From: Comamonas sp.
GTDB taxonomy: Bacteria; Pseudomonadota; Gammaproteobacteria; Burkholderiales; Burkholderiaceae_C
NCBI RefSeq assembly: GCF_009360615.1
Contig: NZ_SPEY01000023.1
Span: forward strand, 186,001-250,000
Reading direction: 5' to 3'
Length of the DNA: 64,000 bases
Shown: piece by piece, positions 60,683-64,000 of the stretch
How positions within the stretch are numbered: the stretch's first letter is position 1
How the letters are laid out: every line of letters begins with the position of its first letter
Position numbers and translations under genes: made by a program
The notes under the pieces: model-generated
What the model was told of the DNA's origin: nothing
The model's database searches: none
What the model saw: only the letters and a program-made list of their open reading frames with translations

Positions 60683-60966
60683 CAGCTTGCTCCTAACTTG
60701 GCGAATCGTTCGATCCGGGTTTCGTCATGCTCTGCACGGCTGTGCTCAATCCAGCATTCGATGATTCGCTCATCGCACTGCTGGGCCAGCAACTCCGATA
60801 TGTCCTGGCCGTGGTGCCAGATGGCCCGGACTTCGATTCCGTCCTCTTCATCACCAGCCATCAGGCATTCCAGTGGGATGCCGGCCAGCATGAGGCGGTA
60901 GAGCGTTTCGCCCGTTCCCGGTACCGGGCAGGCGTGGCGCAGTGGTACAGGGAGGCGGGCGTTCAT
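60682..60966 (-). CDS. Early phage protein, unidentified
   Basis: 94 aa. Beta/helix mix (ETLYRLMLAGIPLECLMAGD; GIEVRAIWHHGQDISELLAQ; ERIIECWIEHSRAEHDETRI). Stop overlaps the lipoprotein start by one base. In the coupled leftward chain; no family recognised. Confidence 0.6.
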   Translation of the reverse strand: MNARLPVPLRHACPVPGTGETLYRLMLAGIPLECLMAGDEEDGIEVRAIWHHGQDISELLAQQCDERIIECWIEHSRAEHDETRIERFAKLGAS

Positions 60967-60968
60967 GC

Positions 60969-61307
60969 TCAGGCCTCGTTCGTGATCGCCAGCAGACTCT
61001 GGATCTGGCCTTCGATACGCGTGGCTTCAGCCTGGGCGGTAGCCAGCACTGCGGCCTTTTGCTTGCGCAGAGACGTGACAGCGTTTGCGGTCATGGTGTC
61101 GCGCTCGATCAGGTCAATCTCGATGCGCGCCTTGCCCACAACCACCCATCCATCGCTGGCCCAGATGCTATTGAGCTCACCAAATTCATCCAGGCTCTGC
61201 GGTCCGGAAAAATGGAAGCCGTATGCTGGCGTCTCCTCTGGCTTTGCTGGGTTGAAGCTGGTGTACTTGCCGACCATCACGACGGCTTCACCTGTGATCT
61301 TGGGCAT
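60969..61307 (-). CDS. Early phage protein, unidentified
   Basis: 112 aa from the ATG at 61307 (AAGGAG upstream). GEAVVMVGKYTSFNPAKPEE, then YGFHFSGPQSLDEFGELNSI and a helical C-terminus (LRKQKAAVLATAQAEATRIE). Two bases before the next gene. No family recognised; a terminator hairpin precedes it. Confidence 0.6.
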   Translation of the reverse strand: MPKITGEAVVMVGKYTSFNPAKPEETPAYGFHFSGPQSLDEFGELNSIWASDGWVVVGKARIEIDLIERDTMTANAVTSLRKQKAAVLATAQAEATRIEGQIQSLLAITNEA

Positions 61308-61327
61308 GCCAAGCTCCTTTCGGGAAT

Positions 61328-61350
61328 AAAAAAGCCCCGACTAGCGGGGC
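61328..61350 (-). terminator. Intrinsic terminator upstream of the 112-aa gene
   Basis: Minus-strand stem GCCCCG / CGGGGC with a 5-nt loop and six T in the minus-strand direction at 61328-61333. Between two leftward genes. Confidence 0.75.
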
Positions 61351-61379
61351 GAACTGACCGGAGTCAGGGGGAGTAGGGT

Positions 61380-61459
61380 GATGGCGCAGCTTCCTTCTGC
61401 CCGATGAGGGTCAGGCAGAAGAAATGCGCACTTGGGTTAATAAAAGGTGCTGCGCCATC
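61380..61459. other. Nested perfect stem-loop structure
   Basis: An 11-bp perfect outer stem GATGGCGCAGC (61380-61390) / GCTGCGCCATC (61449-61459) encloses an 8-bp inner stem CTTCTGCC (61394-61401) / GGCAGAAG (61414-61421). This is too regular to be chance in an area with no firm gene, and suggests a structured RNA or a protein-binding site. It overlaps the end of a doubtful ORF. Confidence 0.5.
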
Positions 61460-61670
61460 ATGGAAGCGGGCCAGGCTTGATACTGGCTGTGGTCTGGTTG
61501 CGCTTCTCGATCACGGTGCATCTGCACTGACTGTGACCAGACCCGGAACCTCCAAGGCTTTCGCCCTCATATGTGCGCTTGTTCCCGCACTTCCCGCGTG
61601 TCCATCCACGCTGCCGCTTCCATGATGGCCCCGCTGTAGCCCTGCGGGGGAAGGCACATGCAGGCCGCAT
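61458..61670 (-). CDS. Doubtful small ORF
   Basis: 70 codons, ATG at 61670, with no good ribosome-binding site. The middle has Cys/His residues (KCGNKRTYEGESLGGSGSGH, CRCTV) that could bind zinc. It fills an otherwise empty part of the operon but overlaps the nested stem-loop, so it may be chance. The rest of 61351-61700 holds nothing else recognisable. Confidence 0.3.
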   Translation of the reverse strand: MRPACAFPRRATAGPSWKRQRGWTRGKCGNKRTYEGESLGGSGSGHSQCRCTVIEKRNQTTASIKPGPLP

Positions 61671-61700
61671 GCTGGCAAATCACTCACATTTCAATCTCCA

Positions 61701-61919
61701 TCAGGCCGTCGCAGGCTGCAGGAGCCCGTGCTTCCGGCAATAGGCCATCTCTTCGTCGTAGACGGAATCCTCCAGCACCAAGGTGCCGTCAGGGGCGTAA
61801 ATGTCTCGTTTGGGCGAACCCATGGGGCGCTCGGTGCGCTCAACGCGGTAGCCATGCCGAGCCCAGCATCCGTTGGGGCTGTTCGGGTGCGGCGGCTTCT
61901 TTTGAGTAGCTTTGTTCAT
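61701..61919 (-). CDS. Early phage protein, unidentified
   Basis: 72 aa, with AAGGAG about 7 bases upstream of the ATG at 61919. GCWARHGYRVERTERPMGSP, KRDIYAPDGTLVLEDSVYDE, MAYCRKHGL. It is the first clear gene after the long leader from the leftward promoter. No family recognised. Confidence 0.6.
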   Translation of the reverse strand: MNKATQKKPPHPNSPNGCWARHGYRVERTERPMGSPKRDIYAPDGTLVLEDSVYDEEMAYCRKHGLLQPATA

Positions 61920-61930
61920 CGACTGCTCCT

Positions 61931-61965
61931 TGAAAAAGCAAAAGCGCCAACCCGTGACGCTTTTG
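61931..61965. terminator. Bidirectional intrinsic terminator
   Basis: Stem CAAAAGCG (61939-61946) / CGCTTTTG (61958-61965) with T-rich stretches on both sides (TTTTGTTTTCC on plus, TTTTGCTTTTT on minus). It lies just before the first leftward gene, so leftward transcripts must pass it. Confidence 0.7.
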
Positions 61966-62375
61966 TTTTCCTCCTGATGTCGCTCAGGAGGCTGCGCCGG
62001 CAGGGCCGGAGGGCTTTTCTGTTCTTGGCAACCCTGTTTGCCTCATGCGGTATTTCGCGCGCCCCAATTTGGCGCCTGCGTTTTTAGCTCTCGCTGGGTA
62101 CAGCACCCAGCGCGCGACGTTGAAAGCGTCTATGTGCACCACGCAATCCTTCTGAGACTGCGTGGGGGTTCAAAGCTGTTGAGGCTAAGGCGGCCTTGCC
62201 GAGTGGCTCCATCGTCCGTGCCCATGCACGCGATCCCCGGACTCGCATCCGCTACACACCGGTTCACCCGGCACCTGCGTTGGTCTACGTGTCGGTGCAC
62301 AGCTCGATCACTTGGCACCCCAACTCCCCCTTTGCATTCGGTGAACCGTTGTGCCGTAAGGGGTCGTTGGGGTGG
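61966..62375 (-). other. Long structured leader between leftward promoter and first gene
   Basis: About 400 bases without a believable gene. Two perfect hairpins stand out: CTCCTGA...TCAGGAG (about 61971-61990) and CGCTGGGT (62092-62099) / ACCCAGCG (62105-62112). The leader follows the leftward promoter and precedes a terminator, the setting of nut or put antitermination sites. No boxA was found, and no N-type protein. Confidence 0.4.
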
Positions 62376-62404
62376 ATATTAGGACTAGCTAACAAATAGG
62401 TCAA
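62376..62404 (-). promoter_or_regulatory. Leftward early promoter (PL)
   Basis: On the minus strand TTGACC (62399-62404), a 17-base spacer, then TAATAT (62376-62381): near-consensus sigma70. It drives the whole leftward operon toward int. Two 14-base operator copies overlap or flank it (next entry). Confidence 0.75.
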
Positions 62405-62448
62405 TAGGACTAGCTAATAAATTTTCTAAAAGAGTTAGAAGTTCCTAC
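62379..62448. promoter_or_regulatory. Leftward operator OL: three repressor sites
   Basis: TTAGGACTAGCTAA (62379-62392), ATAGGACTAGCTAA (62404-62417) and TTAGAAGTTCCTAC (62435-62448). Centres are 25 and 31 bases apart. They share the TTAGGA....CTAA pattern found at the cI/cro operator and overlap the -10 and -35 of PL. Confidence 0.6.
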
Positions 62449-62460
62449 TTTAAAAGGCGT

Positions 62461-62482
62461 AAAAAAACCCGCTGGTGCGGGC
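62461..62482 (-). terminator. Intrinsic terminator after the lipoprotein gene
   Basis: Minus-strand stem CCCGC-TGGT-GCGGG with seven T. It ends the cI-side leftward transcript before PL. Confidence 0.8.
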
Positions 62483-62501
62483 TTGGTGCTATCAAAAATT
62501 T

Positions 62502-62834
62502 TCAGCGGCAGAACTGTTGCCAGACCTGATTGAACTCTGTTGAATCCATGTTGCCTCCTTCGAAGGCGACCATGTTCTCATTCGCTGCGATGAATCGGCG
62601 ATAGCCAGGGTAGCCACCGAAGCTGTTCTTAGAGTTGACCTCGCCACATAGACCTTTCTGGTTTCTGAAGTCGGCGCTTTCAGGATCCTTCAGATGCTTG
62701 GTCACCATTTCGCGGGCCAGTCTTTGGGTTTTGATCTCCAGCACAGCAGCATCATCGGCGGCCTTTTGCGACTCGGACTTTCCGCAACCTGAAAGAGCAA
62801 CCAACGCAGCTGCAACCACAAATGTTCTCTTCAT
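62502..62834 (-). CDS. Lipoprotein next to the repressor, possible superinfection exclusion
   Basis: 110 aa. Lipoprotein signal (KRTFVVAAALVALSGC, lipobox ALSGC), then a short periplasmic domain with the pattern HLKDPESADFRNQKGLCGEV and NSFGGYPGYRRFIAANENMV, found in several small secreted proteins. Expressed from the same side as cI, so probably in the lysogen. Lipoproteins in this position often exclude related phages; this is an inference. Confidence 0.65.
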   Translation of the reverse strand: MKRTFVVAAALVALSGCGKSESQKAADDAAVLEIKTQRLAREMVTKHLKDPESADFRNQKGLCGEVNSKNSFGGYPGYRRFIAANENMVAFEGGNMDSTEFNQVWQQFCR

Positions 62835-62855
62835 TCTCTCTCCTCACCTAGTGAA

Positions 62856-63521
62856 TCACTTTCGTCTGAACTTGCGTCGGTGCTCGGTCATCGTGCCGAT
62901 GACAACCATGTGATGCTCATCGCTTCGCATAACGGGATAGTTGTCGTTTAGAGGTACTAGCTCAAAGATCTCGTTGCCCTTTTCATCAATGCCGCGTACA
63001 CGATACTTCTTGAAAGTGGCTTCTTGTTTGCCGTTTTTGGCTGCGACGAAATCTCCAGGCCTAGGCTGAATTTCTGGATCGATTCTTACCCGGTCGCCTT
63101 CATTGAACTCCGGAAGCATGGAGTCGCCCTTGATTTCAAGAAAAAAGGCCCATTGAGATGCATCGTTGTCGCCGTACTCAATATCGAACCCGTCGCCGGG
63201 TCCATACGGTTCCGCAATTTCTTTCATATGCCCAGCTTGAATGTGAGAGATCACGGGGTAGGCACGGGCACCAGGCGAGACTGCAACCACGTTTTGGTCC
63301 ATTTTCGGCTCCATAGAGCCTTCTCCTGTTGCCAACCAGCTTTGGTTAACTCGCAGAACAGCAGCAGCCTTAAGTAAGTTCTCGCCCCGCAAGAACTTTG
63401 ATTTCCCACTTAACCAGCCGTGCACGCTGGGTGGTTTGACCCCGCAAGCACGTGCAAGGTCGGCCTGGTTAACGCCAGCTTTTTCCATCGCCAGTGTCAG
63501 GCGGTCGGCAAGTGTAGACAT
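62856..63521 (-). CDS. CI-type repressor with S24 self-cleavage domain
   Basis: 221 aa from the ATG at 63521. The HTH has QADLARACGVKPPSVHGWLS, followed by a linker with the cleavage Ala-Gly (HIQAGHM) and a LexA-like S24 domain with Ser (GDSMLPEF) and Lys (ATFKKYR). It keeps the lysogen and is inactivated by RecA after DNA damage. The operator site TTAGGAGAGCCTAA begins at its start codon. Confidence 0.93.
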   Translation of the reverse strand: MSTLADRLTLAMEKAGVNQADLARACGVKPPSVHGWLSGKSKFLRGENLLKAAAVLRVNQSWLATGEGSMEPKMDQNVVAVSPGARAYPVISHIQAGHMKEIAEPYGPGDGFDIEYGDNDASQWAFFLEIKGDSMLPEFNEGDRVRIDPEIQPRPGDFVAAKNGKQEATFKKYRVRGIDEKGNEIFELVPLNDNYPVMRSDEHHMVVIGTMTEHRRKFRRK

Positions 63522-63583
63522 TAGGAGAGCCTAACAGTATGGTGATAAGGAGTGGCTATTGACATGAAATTAGCAACTCCTAA
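63521..63583. promoter_or_regulatory. Rightward operator OR: three repressor sites between cI and cro
   Basis: TTAGGAGAGCCTAA (63521-63534), TAAGGAGTGGCTAT (63546-63559) and TTAGCAACTCCTAA (63570-63583), centres 25 and 24 bases apart as in lambda OR. The first touches the cI start codon and the last covers the spacer of the cro promoter. Confidence 0.65.
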
Positions 63584-63587
63584 TAAT
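63559..63587 (+). promoter_or_regulatory. Rightward early promoter PR (cro)
   Basis: TTGACA (63559-63564) with AATAAT (63582-63587) at 17-base spacing. It covers the third OR site and starts about 8 bases before the cro ATG, so the cro mRNA would be leaderless or nearly so. Confidence 0.7.
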
Positions 63588-63594
63588 TGGGGTT

Positions 63595-63894
63595 ATGACA
63601 AACAAGACCGCCAACCAATTCATCGATGCATTCGGCGGAACAACCGCTGTTGCACGGTTGCTCAACATCAAAGCCCCATCGGTGCATGGCTGGCGAGGTG
63701 AAAGCCGAACCGTTTACGACATTCCTGAGGACAAGCTGATCCGCTTAGCGCCTATGGCAGAGGCTCGAGGAATTGCCACTCGAAAGGAGTTGCGCCCAGA
63801 TGACTGGCACTTGATTTGGCCAGAGCTTGCCCCGCAGGAAGCCCCAATCCCTGTCGAAACAACACCTCCATGTGCACATCACATAGAGCGCTGA
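63595..63894 (+). CDS. Cro-type repressor
   Basis: 99 aa with a short HTH (GGTTAVARLLNIKAPSVHGW). The recognition segment PSVHGW is the same as in the CI protein, which fits binding to the same operators. It starts the rightward early transcript and is divergent from cI. No clear RBS precedes the ATG. Confidence 0.85.
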   Translation: MTNKTANQFIDAFGGTTAVARLLNIKAPSVHGWRGESRTVYDIPEDKLIRLAPMAEARGIATRKELRPDDWHLIWPELAPQEAPIPVETTPPCAHHIER

Positions 63895-64000
63895 ATTCTC
63901 GATCGTTGGCTGTGGTGACGCCTCTGTCGTTCGCCAAGGTGCGGCGGACACGGCTTTCGTATCGCTCAACTCATCTGCGGCCGCTTTTTCCATGCTCTCA
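63895..64000. other. End of window, no gene assigned
   Basis: The last ~100 bases after cro hold no start with an RBS and no recognisable protein; the next rightward gene (a CII or replication gene would be expected) lies outside the window. Confidence 0.5.

Noticed and set aside
61404-62396. Several plus-strand frames of 60-119 codons
   Set aside because: No RBS, no family, and they overlap the terminator and the structured leader of the leftward promoter.
1-64000. CRISPR arrays, insertion sequences, transposases
   Set aside because: No regularly spaced repeats, no transposase-like frame and no terminal inverted repeats were seen anywhere in the window.

Overview
The window reads as a high-GC betaproteobacterial genome, probably Burkholderiales/Comamonadaceae; this is an inference from phage gene style and base composition, with no 16S or host marker present. 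It is almost entirely accessory DNA, in four blocks.

(1) 1-24,552, plus strand: the late region of a lambda-type siphophage. In order it holds the terminase pair (small subunit cut by the window edge), gpW connector, portal, head protease with a nested scaffold start, decoration and major capsid proteins, head-tail joining, tail terminator and tail tube, tail chaperones with a -1 slippery site, tape measure, a set of large tail-tip proteins, then holin candidates, SAR-type endolysin and a nested Rz/Rz1 spanin pair.

(2) 24,567-37,201, minus strand: one tight eight-gene defence operon, read WYL regulator > hsdM (NPPF) > hsdM (NPPY) > hsdS > hsdR > mcrB > mcrC > DUF4917/SIR2-like. The start and stop codons overlap or nearly touch after the first gene, and a perfect palindrome lies upstream of the regulator. 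The two methylase subunits match the known heterodimeric type I enzymes that make m6A on one strand and m4C on the other, here joined with a modified-cytosine restriction pair and a possible NAD-acting effector. A degenerate second phage lysozyme (37,410-37,814) separates this block from the next.

(3) 37,896-48,215, minus strand: a transmissible locus of stress tolerance (tLST, also called the locus of heat resistance). It reads HTH regulator > hsp20 > clpK > cls > ftsH > trxC > psiE > M48 peptidase > degP. This is a compact version without yfdX, hdeD or kefB. A perfect inverted repeat overlaps its candidate promoter.

(4) 48,443-64,000: a truncated ORF, a tRNA/tmRNA-3'-end-like attachment-site candidate and a terminator, then a tyrosine integrase and the leftward early operon of a temperate phage. 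That operon carries xis, ASCH, several tiny membrane proteins, an Ea22-like protein, DUF5131, a C5-cytosine methyltransferase with five VADPR repeats, KTSC, HU, a YqaJ exonuclease, RecT, and small lipoproteins or membrane proteins. It ends at a lambda-like immunity region with CI and Cro, a three-site operator between them and a related three-site operator at the leftward promoter. Hairpin terminators are scattered through this operon, several inside coding sequence.

The block order (late genes, cargo, att, int, early genes, cI/cro) is circularly permuted relative to a single linear prophage. The window is therefore either two tandem prophages with a defence-plus-stress island between them, or a circular or episomal phage form carrying about 24 kb of cargo.
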